Assembly: GCF_933775445.1 (NCBI RefSeq)
Contig: NC_065876.1
Location: 28,768,001-28,832,000, forward strand
DNA length: 64,000 nt
Origin: Argentina anserina
Taxonomy: Eukaryota > Streptophyta > Magnoliopsida > Rosales > Rosaceae
Direction of reading: 5' to 3'
Position numbers and translations under genes: made by a program. Position 1 is the stretch's first letter, and each line of letters begins with the position of its first letter. Positions 24,177 to 35,181 of the stretch are shown in pieces. The notes under the pieces were generated by a model. That model was not told where the DNA came from. It saw only the letters and a program-made list of their open reading frames with translations, and searched no databases.

Positions 24177-24392
24177 TGTTTGAGGAGGAACTAAACGAGA
24201 ATAATAACGACGTAATGGAACAGAACGTAACAATTTTTTGATTAATAATGGGGCCTATATATATGCATTACTTCATTGAATCCCGTAGGATTCGGACTCC
24301 TAATCTATTACAGAGATGCGAATCTATCTCTAACAGGAAACCTAATAAGGCTAAGACACACATAAGGGTATAATAATAATTCTCCTAGAACA
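24177..24392 (-). repeat. 5' LTR of copia element 2
   Basis: 216 bp, partner of 17943-18159, ending CTAGAACA and followed by the AATTA target duplication. Confidence 0.92.
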
Positions 24393-24777
24393 AATTATTA
24401 TTTCTAATTATAAGACAATATTATTTTGTTACTGATTTTACAAGTAGGAAGCCAGAAGCCTACCTATATACACAAAAATAAAAATAAAAATATAAATATA
24501 TATATATATAATTTTAACGCTTCTAATACGTACTAATTTTCTAGTTAAAAAAAATTGTTACACGTTTTCAAATGCTTCGCTTCCAGGCACCCGCATTTGA
24601 TTTCATGTAGCTTAGGTCTTAACTCATTGTAACCGCTATAAATGACTTGACAGAATCTGAGACCAAATGGTTAACAACATATATTCAAGGATATCATTGT
24701 TGAACTATAGGAACATCATAGCAAGTTCATAGAGATTATATTCTTAAGAAAATTATATACATCTTGAACCTAGCTAG

Positions 24778-25001
24778 TCAAGTCCCAGCAAGGTAAGCAT
24801 CAAGGCCTTTAGAAACTTTATCGCCATGTTCTGCATATCGTATTGGGTCTGGTGCATTTTCATTTGTTTTCTCAAAATACAACATCCATATGACTATGCA
24901 GCCACCATTACCTGCACTTATTGCTTGGACTTTTGACTTGAAAGGTGATTGACCTGTTTTCATCATCTATTTCGTGGACTTTAAGCTTTGTTCTCACTAG
25001 G
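24778..25001 (-). pseudogene. Bet v 1 / PR-10 / MLP superfamily pseudogene fragment (C-terminal half)
   Basis: Minus strand. The first readable piece (from 25000) gives KVHEIDDENRSITF, typical of the middle of Bet v 1-fold proteins. About 14 codons expected here are missing with a frame change, then KSKVQAISAGNGGCIVIW and FEKTNENAPDPIRYAEHGDK continue to VSKGLDAYLAGT and a TGA at 24778-24780. This matches the C-terminal beta strands and long helix of the PR-10/major latex protein family, small ligand-binding proteins of plant stress responses. The N-terminal half is absent. At 25001 the sequence is cut by the LTR element, and beyond that element (31134) lies unrelated LTR-like DNA, so the truncation predates the insertion. 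Confidence 0.6.
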
Positions 25002-26211
25002 TGTCACACGGCACAGTTGATACCAAAACTTTTTCCCTATGTGGTGGCACTAAGTAGCCTACACTACCTAACCAGCCTACCCACTTCTCTCACTCTATTG
25101 TCTATTGCACAACGGAAATTATCTAATAAGCGACAATGAGCATAAAAGCCACAAGCGCACACACAACAAAAGTATTTACGGGAGTCCGCTCCCAACCTTT
25201 AACTCATTTAAATGATCAAGAAGTTTACAACGAGTGCTTTCAGCCTTGATCTACCCGAACTCAATCTACCTAGCCACTCACTTAGTGCGCCTACACTAAT
25301 CACTCAACCTAAGGGTACAATGAGGATACAATAAGGCTTACAGCCTTCGCAATTCTGACATGTCCTATCTACCTAGCTTTCTATTGTGTTTCCCTCACCC
25401 TTACAATAGTTCTCTCCTTGCTTATGTTCTCACAGTCTCGATTGTGATTGTGATTACATCTCTCGTTTCTAATGACAACCCCATTGGCCTAGGTTATGTT
25501 GCACTACAATTGTGCATGGCGGTTGACACCCCCAACCGCCCTAGGGTGATATGGCAGCGTGCATGCTTGCCAAGCAAGCATAATAACTTCCATGACACAG
25601 CCCACTAACCTCCCTACCTTGCATGACCACCTTGCATGAGTAACCACCCACTAACTTGGATAAATGCACACTGCTTTGGTAACTGCCTCGGATAACTACC
25701 CATTACTTGGTAACTTCCTTGTGTGCTACTGTCTTGCATCTACACCTGTGATGAGTGCTAGCGAGGCTAATATCCAGCCAACTGCCTGCCTAGTGCTTGT
25801 CGAGGTCTGCTGGTGAGGCTAATCTCCCTGCCATGTTAGATCTGCGCACTTCCTTGCTGGCGAGACTAATATCCAGCCTATAGGTCTGCTAGCTAGGCTA
25901 ATCTACCTGCATCTGCTAGCAAGGCTAATCTCCAGCCCAGCCCTTGCACTTGTCTCCGCATTTGCCTTGCATGCTAGCGAGGCTAATATGCATGCATCCG
26001 TCGAGCCTAATAACTCTGTATCCTTTGGTTTTCTTGGCACCTGACTCCGTACTAGTGAGGCTCCTGCTAGTGAGTCTAATACTCAGCCAACCACTGAGCT
26101 AGCGAGGCTAATACCTCTGCTACTGATCTGCCTTGCTTCTTGCGTGAGCCTTGCTAAGGCACGGACCAAGGCTCATGCCAAGCCCAGCCTATTAGGCTCT
26201 AAGGTTGTAAC
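25002..26211 (-). repeat. 3' LTR of the gag-protease element
   Basis: 1210 bp; about 200 bp shorter than its partner owing to missing segments, for example the part matching 30355-30600. Sequence similarity between the pair is high, higher by eye than for either copia LTR pair, so this insertion is younger. Confidence 0.9.
25755..26112. repeat. Array of GCTAGCGAGGCTAAT motifs in the 3' LTR
   Basis: About nine copies of GCTAGCGAGGCTAAT(A/C)T(C) at irregular 30-60 bp spacing, several followed by CCAGCC. The partner LTR has the same array at 30638-31015. Confidence 0.85.
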
Positions 26212-26265
26212 AAACCTACCCCACCAAAGCTTGACAACGTCCTCGTCGTCGGTAGGACCTCCAAG

Positions 26266-26830
26266 TAGGGGTGGGCACAAAAAACGGAAATCCTGATCCC
26301 GTCCTGATCCCGTCCCGAAACTCATAGGGACGGGACGGGACGGAGGTCTAAAAACGTTCGTCCCGTCCCGATCCCGTCCCGTTTCATAATAGTGGGACGG
26401 GACGTGGGACGAATAATTTCTATCCCGCTTCGTCCCGTCCCGTCCCACCTTTAATAAAAACTTAAAAATTCTTATATATTTGTATTAAAATGAAACTAAT
26501 TTATGTTCTTAATAACTCCAAAATTATTTCAACTCAAATAATAATGCTAAATTATAATATTTTGAACATAATATGCATTTTTTTAATTAAAATTTCATTA
26601 TTAAATATTACTTTGTTAATGAAAAAGTAAAAATATAGGTTTTGATTTAACTTCATAGGAAGTTGGGATTTGTCCCGTCCCGTCCCGTCCCGATCCCGTC
26701 CCGTCCCAACCGGGATTAATCCCGAGTGGGATGCATTCTTAAAAACCCTCGTCCCGTCCCGATTCAAAAGAGTGGGACGGGACGTGGGATGAGTCCCGTC
26801 CCGTCCCATCCCGTCCCGTGCCCACCCCTA
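26266..26830. mobile_element. hAT-type MITE, 565 bp, rich in GGGAC repeats
   Basis: Terminal inverted repeats TAGGGGTGGGCAC and GTGCCCACCCCTA are flanked by a perfect 8-bp duplication CCTCCAAG (26258-26265 and 26831-26838), the hAT hallmark. Both arms carry runs of (G)GGACGGGAC / GTCCCGTCCC around an AT-rich centre. No coding capacity. It lies inside the gag-protease element and is younger. Confidence 0.93.
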
Positions 26831-26943
26831 CCTCCAAGTGCTTGTCTCTCAACCTTCCGACCTTTGCTTTGTTGCTTCCCTTCTGCTCCATCAAGAAATC
26901 TGTTTTAACCTCCCTTAAACTCTGATCTTGTAGAACCAAGACT

Positions 26944-27662
26944 CTACACACAACATAGCTTTCGATTGATGACTCTATATCCACCAACTTCTTTCTCCAT
27001 ACTAGGCAAAGATTGCAACAAATGTGCCTCTAGCCTCAAGAACTCCGGCTCTTGATCAATGCTAAGCCCTTTGCTTGAACTTGCATCCTTGGCTAACACT
27101 CGCTTTGCTATACAATGCTCCGCCAATGAAGGATACTCTTTTCCTTCTAAACATCCCTTATCCTTAGGTATGTACAACTTGTTGCCTTTTGTTCCGTGCA
27201 ACCAGTCATCTTGCCAACATCTCTTTACTATGCCGTCTCCAACGAACTGCTTGTCATAAGTGATGAGATCTTCAATGTTGGACTTCTCCTTACTTCCTTC
27301 AAAGAGTCTATGCTCTCTATCTTTTGAGAACATCTTGAGTACCATCTTTGACGATGGCCAATTGTCATGATCACTCAAACCGTGTTGCTTCTTTTGCAAC
27401 AACTCAGCGCCATAGCGAACTTTGGAAGTCTCCTCGGACCTGCTTCTTGCAACACATCGTAGTGTCTCCGCTGCTTCGCTTTCTCCAATTGCACTGCTAC
27501 ATGAAGTGCTTGTTCATGAGGTCTTCTTGCACTAGCTCCCAACTTCATCTTGTGGTCTTTCACATAGCTAAGAGAAAGCACCACATTCTCGGGTACTCTA
27601 AGAATCTTCTCCGGCTTGATCTCCATCAAGGTTGCATCCGGCCTTGTTTCCCCTTTCTTCAC
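26944..27662 (-). pseudogene. Unidentified coding-like region downstream of protease in the gag-protease element
   Basis: Two minus-strand frames: 27662-27375 (95 codons, with KPEKILRVPENVVLSLSYVK) and 27402-26944 (152 codons, with KGNKLYIPKDKGCLEGKEY and SLAEHCIAKRVLAKDAS). They overlap by 28 bp in different frames, so a single ancestral frame may have been shifted. The stretch IPKD...RE..YPSLAEHC... recalls the GNKLYIP / LR...HD..LAGH linker at the start of gypsy integrases, so this may be a scrap of the pol region left after deletion of RT. Tentative. Confidence 0.4.
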
Positions 27663-27674
27663 TCTTGTTTTTGA

Positions 27675-28361
27675 CTAACGGGTATCCCGAACAAGTTGAT
27701 TTTCCATGCGGTCCAGCAGTTGATCCGCATCTTTTGCTTTTACAAAGCATGTGAATTTCTCATTCACAAAGAAAATCCCACCCAAGTAAGGAACCATCCC
27801 TACTTTCGCCATTCGGAAGAACTCCATATCAAGGATTAAATCATAGTCATCTAAAGCTGCTACAAGCAAACTGTACACGCCGTCCCAAACTGCAATCTTC
27901 ATGCATACCTCCATGGTCCCTTCGACTGATTTGGCATTCGAGTTCACAGCCTTTACCATGCTTGAGTTCCGAATCATCTCTAATCCCAGCTCTCTAGCTA
28001 CTTCAACATCGACAAAGTTAGTTGTTGCTCGGCTGTCTAACGTTCCTAGCACCTCTTCCCCATCAACCTTGATTGGCATGTATATTGATTCCCTCTCGGA
28101 CTCCACAATTGTCAAAGCATTCAACAATTGCATAGGACTAATGAGAGCTTCCTCCGCTGCATCGCCGCTTGATTCTTCGGCAACCAATGCATTCAATTGC
28201 TCCTTCTTAGGACAATGTTGTGCTAAATGAGGACCGGCACATATAAAGCAACCCGAACTCCACTTGTTTCTGTATTGGGACTGATTCTTTGATCTATTAG
28301 CTTTACCTTTTTCCTTCATTTCAAACTTCTTCGATCCTTTTCGAAGTGGCATCCTTGCCAT
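27675..28361 (-). pseudogene. Gag zinc knuckle plus retropepsin-like protease, inactivated
   Basis: 229-codon frame on the minus strand. Near residue 37 is a knuckle CFICAGPHLAQHC (C-x2-C-x3-H-x4-C). From about residue 90 is a retroviral-type aspartic protease domain: YMPIKVDGEEVLGTLDSRAT, where active plant elements have LDSGAT, so the catalytic D-S-G is D-S-R and probably dead. The second conserved element appears as YDLILDMEFF (usually YD.ILGM.WL), also altered. It ends at 27675 with no RT domain following. Confidence 0.8.
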
Positions 28362-29092
28362 TGTTTGTTGCGGGATGATAATCTAAGTCTAGATCCACCA
28401 AGCTGTCCGCCGCTACCATTGCACTTGGTAAGTCTCTTACCCCTTGCTTCACAACACCGTTTGCGCCCAAGGTTGCAATCCCGACGTGAAATTGAACCAG
28501 GCTTGTCTTCTTCCGACATGTTGGAGATGTCCAACATCAAGGAACTGAACTCCTTGACATACTCACGAATCGAGCTTGTGTGTCTTAGCTTCTTGAGATA
28601 TTCTCTTGCAATCCAAGTGGCATTGCAAGGAAGGAACTGAACCTTCAACTCCTTCTTCATGGTATCCCACTCTTCGATTCTTGGTCTGTCCACATTCATA
28701 TCATCTTGCGTTTGAGTCCTCCACCATAGTTTGGCATCTCCGGCAAGATACATGCTAGTAATGGAAACCTACTCATGGATGGGGATATGGGCAGCGACAA
28801 AGTACTGCTCCATGTACCATAGGAAGTTCTCCAACTCCTTGGCATTACGAACTACATGGAAAGCTTTGGGTTCCGGCACCTTCACCTTCGGGACATTAAG
28901 GCTTTCATTTCTGAGGGCCTTCTTAAGGACTGAAATTTCATTTTGTAACTCCTTCACGTCCTTCACTCCATCCGTAAGGTTTGCTGCATCCTCCAAAAGA
29001 GAAGATAACTTGTCATCCACCTCTGATGAACCGCTTGAAATCCGCATCCATCTTTTACACGGTCTGTTCCATATTTGTGCATCGCTCCGCAA
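28316..29092 (-). pseudogene. Retrotransposon gag (Retrotrans_gag type), broken
   Basis: The upstream part (29092-28769) has a coiled-coil-like LQNEISVLKKALRNES and PEPKAFHVVRNAKELENFLW. An in-frame stop at 28769-28771 interrupts it, and the same frame resumes with MYLAGDAKLWWRTQTQDD, the classic gag core (YL.GDA..WWR). REYLKKLRHTSSIREYVKEF and SEEDK follow, after which a frameshift diverts the frame. The alternative frame continues with DLPSAMVAADSLVDLDLDY. Confidence 0.82.
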
Positions 29093-29703
29093 GGGCGCTG
29101 CACCTTCTACTTATGAGTCACCAACGAGATCTTTTAAGTTTCACCACATGTTTCGTCAAGGTATTTCCTCCAGCCATTGTGGAGAGCAGGGGGGATCCAA
29201 GGCATTGGCTGGTGAGGCTCAAGCCCAACCAAGTTTTTGGTGTTTAAAAAAAAACTAGGTATATTGCATTTGTTCTTAGCCAAATACCTCCCGATTTTAC
29301 TCATCCTATGCCTCTAGCAGTTGTTATTTGGTTCTATGTTCCTGTTTCATTGGTTCTAAGACAGTTTTCTTCTTAAATAATCAAAATTTCTCAAGTAAAA
29401 ACTCTTCTAATTATCTTCCCTCTATCTATTGATTTTGAAATTACAAGTATGAGTTATTGAGGTTCAATCTAATCAATTTGAAAAGAAAAAATTGTTGTGT
29501 TTTCAAATGCTTTGATTTTCATAATATTCTTCTATTTGCATTCACGGCCATTTTTTATTTTTAAAGACTCATCAACATTATAGTTTACATGGTGGTAGCG
29601 GTAAAAAAAAAATTTCCTTCGGCCAAACTTGAAACCCACCCCTTGTTCAAATCCTGGATCCGCCACTAGAGGAGAGTATAGAGCACAAGTTTTGTCAACT
29701 AAG

Positions 29704-29715
29704 CTCTAATACCAA
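29704..29715 (-). other. Primer-binding site of the gag-protease element
   Basis: Minus strand TGGTATTAGAGC, one base from the usual plant TGGTATCAGAGC complementary to initiator tRNA-Met, a few bases from the LTR edge. Confidence 0.8.
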
Positions 29716-29717
29716 AT

Positions 29718-31128
29718 TGTCACACTGGCACAGTTGATAACAAAACTTTTTCCCTATGTGATGGTGCTACGCAGCCTACACTACCTAACCAGCCTACCCA
29801 CTTCTCTCACTCTACTGTCTATTGCACAATGGAAACTATCTAATAAGCGACAATGAGCATACAAGCCACACGCGCACACACAACAAAAGTGTTTACGAGA
29901 GTCTGCTCCCAACCTTTAACTCATTAAAGGATCAAGAAGATTACAACGAGTGCAAAGAGTGATTTCAGCCTTGATCTACCCGAACCCAATCTGCCTAGCC
30001 ACTCAATTAGTGCGCCTACACTAATCACTCAACCTAAGGGTACAATGAGGATACAATGAGGTTTACAGCCTTCGCAATTCAGACGTGCCCTATCTGCCTA
30101 GCTCTCTATTGTGTTTCCCTCATCCTTACAATTGTTCTCTCCTTGCTTGTGTTCTCACAGTCTCGATTGTGATTGTGATTACAGCTCTCGTTACCAATAA
30201 CAACCTCATTGACCTAGGTTATGTTGCACTACAATTGTGCATGGCGGTTGACACCCCCAACTGCCCTAGGGTGATGTGGCAGCCTGCATGCTTGCCAAGC
30301 AGGCATAATAACTTCCATGACACAACCCACTAACCTCCCTACCTTGCATGAGTAACTGCTAGTCCTATCTTCAAGCATGAGTATCCACCTTACATGAGTA
30401 ACCACCCACTAACTTTGATAACTGCCCACTACATGCTTGGTAACTGCCCACTACTTGTGCACTGCTCAGTAACTGTTGTGTATGAGTCATACATACCCCT
30501 GCACGCCAAGTGTCGCAGCCATTGTCGTCGACCTGCATACATGCTGCGCGCCCATGCTTGCTTGCTTGCTGCCTGTGCTTGCCTGCCACCGTACCCTTCC
30601 ATGTGTGTTGTTGTCTTGCATCCACGCCTCTGATCAGTGCTAGCGAGGCTAATCTCTAGCCTATGGGTCTGCCTGCTCCATGCTAGCGAAGCTAATATCC
30701 AGCCAACTGCCTACCTAGTGCTTGCCGAGGTCTGCTGGCGAGGCTAATCTCCCTACCGTGTTAGATCTGCCCACTTCCTTGCTGGCGAGGCTAATATCCA
30801 GCCTACAGGTCTGCTAGCGAGGCTAATTTCCAGCCCAGCCCTTGCACTTGTCTCCGCATCTGCCTTGCATGCTAGCGAGGCTAATATGCCTGCATCCGTC
30901 GAAGCTAATAACTCTGTATCCTTTTCATTGCTTGGTACCTGACTCCGTGCTTTTGAGGCTCCTGCTAGTGAGGCTAATACTTAGCCAACCACTGAGCTAG
31001 CAAGGCTAATACCTCCGCTACTGATCTGCCTTACTTCTTGCATGCATTTCCTTACATGTGTGAGCCTCGCTGAGTCACGGCCCAAGGTTCATGCCATGCC
31101 CAGCCTATCAGGCTCTAAGGTTGTAACA
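29718..31128 (-). repeat. 5' LTR of the gag-protease element
   Basis: 1411 bp, partner of 25002-26211; carries the same GCTAGCGAGGCTAAT array at 30638-31015. Confidence 0.9.
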
Positions 31129-31133
31129 CTAGG

Positions 31134-31860
31134 TGTTACACCCTAAGTGCTACATGCACTATGTGCGCGGGTGAGGTTCACTCTTGCACCAAGCCAAGCG
31201 CACACGACAAGCAAGCAAGGAGCCATGTACACATGGAGCAAGCTGCAAGTAAGGCACAACGCAGGCAGATGCATGACTGTGCAGGAAGATTAGCCTTACC
31301 AGCGGGACAGTTGCAGGGATAATGCAGGACTGTGCAGGGATATTAGCCTCGCTAGTAGGCAGTTGTAGAATGCAGTCAGATTAGCCTCGCCAGTATGTAG
31401 TTGCAGAATGCCGGCAGTTTAGCCTCGTCAGCAGATAGGCAGTTGCATAGCAGTTTTGGGATGAGTTGGCAATGGAAGTTATATTCTTGGTGGTTATCCT
31501 AAGTAGTTACCTAAGTAGTGGGGGTTGTCCACTACATACTAGAATAATGGCATGCATGACAAGTGTCAAAGGCAATTAAGGGAAGTTACATCTTCCATGT
31601 AATGTAGGTATTTAAGAAAGTAGGAACTCTAGCATGAGACTTGGAGAAGTTCTAGTGAACATTTTCAAGATCCTTGCTAATCTATGTATGTTTGCTTTTG
31701 TTTAATTAAAAGGAAAGCTATTTCCCAACATACTCGTGCATGTTCATAAACTAGACTTGTCCTACATATAGATCATTAAATGAAAGTGAAACAGTTGAGT
31801 GATCGAGAGAAGTACTATTAAAAGTACTTAGTGAGTTGGGATTTGGGGGATCTCACACCT
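31134..31860 (+). repeat. LTR-like sequence related to the gag-protease element, opposite orientation; end uncertain
   Basis: Begins TGTTACACCC, like the TGTTACAACC start of the minus-strand LTR next door. It carries four ATTAGCCTCGC(T/C)AG-type motifs (31290-31430), the reverse complement of that LTR's array, then a TATTTAAG box near 31610. No second LTR or internal coding region is visible, so it may be a solo LTR or a truncated element. The right end is a guess. Confidence 0.5.
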
Positions 31861-32713
31861 ATCGAGTAGGATAGAAGAGCGCGGCGTCGCTTACAATAAG
31901 GTTGAGGAGAATAGGCTGAATTAGGAGTTTGTGGATGTCCTAGCGCCATCACGGAGCCACTTGACACCGTCATTGTCAAGACCTAAGTAACAAAAAATTC
32001 TGCGTCGCTTACAATAGAGATAAACTGAAATTAATTCTAAATCTTATCTACCGATGTGCTTATCTGTGTGTCTGAATATCAAGTTTGCCAGTCTTGGCCA
32101 TGAAACAGACACACAGACATCAAAATTTCACTCAAGCAAAACATCAAACATCTTTCAGGCAACAATTTCATGGCACTGTGCTTATTCATCTTCTTGTGCT
32201 CAAGAAAGAACGTCTCCGTCGCTACACATCCTCCGATCTCATACTGCAGGCGAGATAGATCCGGCGACATCACTGACATCGCGTTGTCTTCATCGAAGTA
32301 GCAGCAGCTGAAATAGTGACGACGATGTCGTTGTCGTCCATCGAGGCAGAGGTGGAGGCAGACCTCTTTGGTGTTGTAACCATTAGCGGTGGACTGGTGA
32401 TCGGTAATTTGGGATGCAAACCACGTCTGCGTTGCTCAATAGAGAGAGGGGTGAGAGACATGCAAATAGAGATGTTGAAAAGAAAAGAGCACGGTAATAA
32501 TGTAATTGTCCACGAAAACATTGAAATTGGGCAATTTTTTTGTTGATTTTATGCATTCGGTCAAAACTGCGTTTTTATTTTATTACATCTTTAATTTTCT
32601 AACGGTTGTTCTGTACGTACGTAGTGTTCAGAAACATAATAATAACTGAATTAAGATCTCTTTTAGTGTTCTTTGCTAAGGGTTTTACGATCACATCATG
32701 AACAATCTATAAT
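31861..32713. other. Intergenic, unassigned
   Basis: Contains a repeated GCGTCGCTTACAATA (31881 and 32002). Short frames at 32054-32546 on both strands have no recognisable domain. No gene supported. Confidence 0.4.
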
Positions 32714-33503
32714 CGTATATGTTGTCTGTTGACTTTGTTCTCTAACTCTTATGCTCTTTTTTTCGTTTTTTGGTTTTAATATTATGGACAGTCAAGGTAC
32801 GTATATATAGTTAGGGGTGGGAGTTGGTACCGAAACTGACCGTCCCGTACCGAATACCGACGGATCGGGACGAATCGGTAAAATGTCTTCGTCACGTACC
32901 GAATTTAATACCGAAATTTTATAAACGGTACAGTTTGGTATATGTATAAATCATACCGAATGTATAAAATATATCAAATATATACATTTTCAATATTGTT
33001 TTTAGTTTTTGAGGTCTACATTGTACTTTTAAAGACTTATAATGTTAATTTACATTGGCTAATAGTTTTAAATAGATAGAAATACATACAAAAGTGTACT
33101 ATTTTACCAAACCGAACCCACCTCAAATCAATATGTACGAGTTCAGTTCGGTATTAAGTTTTAAATTTATGATCCCAAACCGAAACCGAAACCAAATAAA
33201 TTATCGGTACCGGCCGAATCCCGAACCGAACCGTATCGGTCCCGGCCCTATATATAGTATTTGTTTGTAGCTTCAATGCGAGAGAGACCATAATTATTCA
33301 GGTGAGATACCATGCATCTGTAATGGATCAAGTGGAATAAGATACCAAAGTTGAATCGAGAATAAAACATCTGACACCTTTTTTGAAGTTTTGGAAATCT
33401 GAGATACCAAATCGTATATGTTGTTCGTTGACTTTGTTCTCTGTAACTCTTATCCTCTATTTTTGTTTTAACATTATGGACAATCAATGTACGTATATAT
33501 TGT
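32714..33503. repeat. Tandem duplication, first copy split by a hAT MITE
   Basis: 32714-32811 (CGTATATGTTGTCTGTTGAC...GTACGTATATA) is repeated at 33413-33503 (CGTATATGTTGTTCGTTGAC...GTACGTATATA). Between them the unit continues with TAGCTTCAATGCGAGAGAGA...(33267-33412), which has its own second copy at 39091-39232 beyond the copia insertion. Confidence 0.8.
32812..33250. mobile_element. hAT-type MITE, 439 bp
   Basis: Ends TAGGGGTGGGA and TCCCGGCCCTA (imperfect inverted repeats), flanked by a perfect 8-bp duplication TATATAGT (32804-32811 and 33251-33258). The arms carry ACCGAAACCGAACCG-type repeats around an AT-rich centre. Non-coding. Confidence 0.9.
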
Positions 33504-33580
33504 ATTTGCTAAACTTAAAAGTTGCTTTAGGAAACAACTAGTTCACCGTGGAGCTCTGTAGATTTTGAAATCGTAGATAT

Positions 33581-34604
33581 TGTTAGAAAAAACAGTGATA
33601 TATTGCATACATAATTTAATAAACTGAATTATAAATAATTATAAATCAGAAACCAATATAACTCTAATAACAAAGAACACGAAAAGAAATTCAACCAAAA
33701 AATACCGAACGATTGATGATGGAAGAACTAGTCGAGACGTGTGTGATACCACACTGTCCTTAAGACATTTACGCCTCCTCTGCGGGTGCAAGGATGCTCG
33801 GCGCTTGTCTCCAACGATATAACTACTAAACAGTTCTAGAAAGTTGCACTACTAACTAGAACCCTCAACAAACTCGAAAGGTACCTCTATTTATCACCAG
33901 AGAAAAGCTAAGAACTTTGAGAGTGGGAGAGGATTGTGTTTCGAATGGATGATTTTACAATGAAAGGATGGTGGCTATTTATACAGTGAGGATTTGCAAT
34001 CAGCAATGAATAAGATGGTTGTTATAAAAATAAAAAAATCATAACATATATGAGTTACATATGTTACAAGCACTGATTTCAATTCTCTTATAATTCTTCA
34101 TAACACACAATAACACAGTTGTTACAAAAGACGAATTTGAACAGTCAAGATAATTTGAAAAGTCAAAATCGAATTTTCAGAAATGCAAAAAGAATCTGCG
34201 TTCCAACCCTCAATTCGGTGTTGCATTCGTGTCCGCAGGTCGCACGGGAATACACGAGTTTCCCTTGTGACCTGGGATTTACAACCCCCATGCGCGTGCG
34301 CGAGAGGGTATAAGGGGGCTTACACACTTTACAATTCATACACAATGGATTCTATAAAAAGTATTTTCAACACTTCTCTTTTCCAATGTGGGACAAACAC
34401 TTTCCCCTCATTCTAAGTAGCCATCTTTGAGTGACAATTTCTTATTCATGCACAAATCAAATTACACAAACAAACATATGATCTTGTAGCCCTCATTATG
34501 GAGAACTCAAATCTATATCATCTTTGATTAATTATAAGTTTAACTTAATTAAATTAATCAATTATAATTTAGTTTTAAATGGTTTATTAACCATTTTTCC
34601 AACA
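33581..34604 (-). repeat. 3' LTR of copia element 3
   Basis: 1024 bp with inverted ends TGTTAGAAAAA / TTTTTCCAACA. GATAT precedes it (33576-33580). GATAT also occurs at 39066-39070, but the sequence before that second copy does not look like an LTR end. Confidence 0.8.
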
Positions 34605-35181
34605 ATTCCCCACATGAATGAAATTGGCCACCAAAGACTCGATAGAATTTGGTGATAGATTTCTACGGTTGAAACCTGCATAGGATAGGTAGGTTTGACC
34701 CTTTGAACCTTGCCTTATGAAAGTATGCTTACTTTACTAACTAAATAGTAGACGCGATGTCTTTGAACTATTCGTCATTTGTGTAAATGATGACATACTT
34801 CACACAGAAATCTCCCTGGTATACTTTGGTTCTCATTTTTGTGCCCATTTTGGCCATGGAACACACGTCAGGTTCTGCAAGTAGTTTGATAAGAGTTATG
34901 CCATCATTAACTCCCTAGAAGCGGCCACACTTCTCTCTTGCATAGGTGATCTTTTAATTAAGAGTAACCCGCATTACTCTGCTCGATTTCTCGACGCATA
35001 AGAATCATTAAAAGTTTTAGCTTAACCTCATCCTTACGGGTATCACTATTTTTCATCATAGGAATGGACTTAGGGGAACTCCCAGAGTGATCCGAACTAA
35101 TCTCCACAATTTGGTTTTCCCTTTTGAACCTAGATCTTAGGATCTCCAGTCAGCTAGGTTGGGTATCCACTATAGTGATTT

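Larger units (their letters stand above)
17943..24392 (-). mobile_element. Ty1/copia LTR retrotransposon 2, near full-length but decayed
   Basis: LTRs at 17943-18159 and 24177-24392, both TGTTTGAGGAGG...CA, are bounded by AATTA at 17938-17942 and 24393-24397. The element reads on the minus strand: the primer-binding region is just below 24177, a polypurine tract (AAGAGAGAG, minus) adjoins 18160, a gag-linked region lies at 22000-23130 and integrase at 20533-21100. It shares many blocks with copia element 1 (LTR core, integrase, GC-rich linker). RT is not recognisable; most of 18400-20200 is scrambled. Not coding-competent. Confidence 0.9.
25002..31128 (-). mobile_element. Non-autonomous LTR retrotransposon with gag and protease only (TR-GAG-like)
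   Basis: LTRs at 25002-26211 and 29718-31128 both run TGTCACAC...TTGTAACA. CTAGG flanks the element at 24997-25001 and 31129-31133. The minus-strand primer-binding site abuts the 5' LTR (TGGTATTAGAGC, 29715-29704), close to the initiator-Met tRNA complement. Internal coding order is gag (29092-28316), zinc knuckle (near 28270), retropepsin (near 28040) and a region of unknown coding capacity (27660-26940). RT, integrase and RNase H motifs are absent in all frames, and the 3.5-kb interior leaves no space for them. gag and protease are broken by one in-frame stop, a frameshift and an active-site change. A hAT MITE sits inside near the 3' LTR. Confidence 0.88.

Noticed and set aside
28731..29258. 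175-codon plus-strand frame
   Set aside because: Antisense to the gag region of the gag-protease element.
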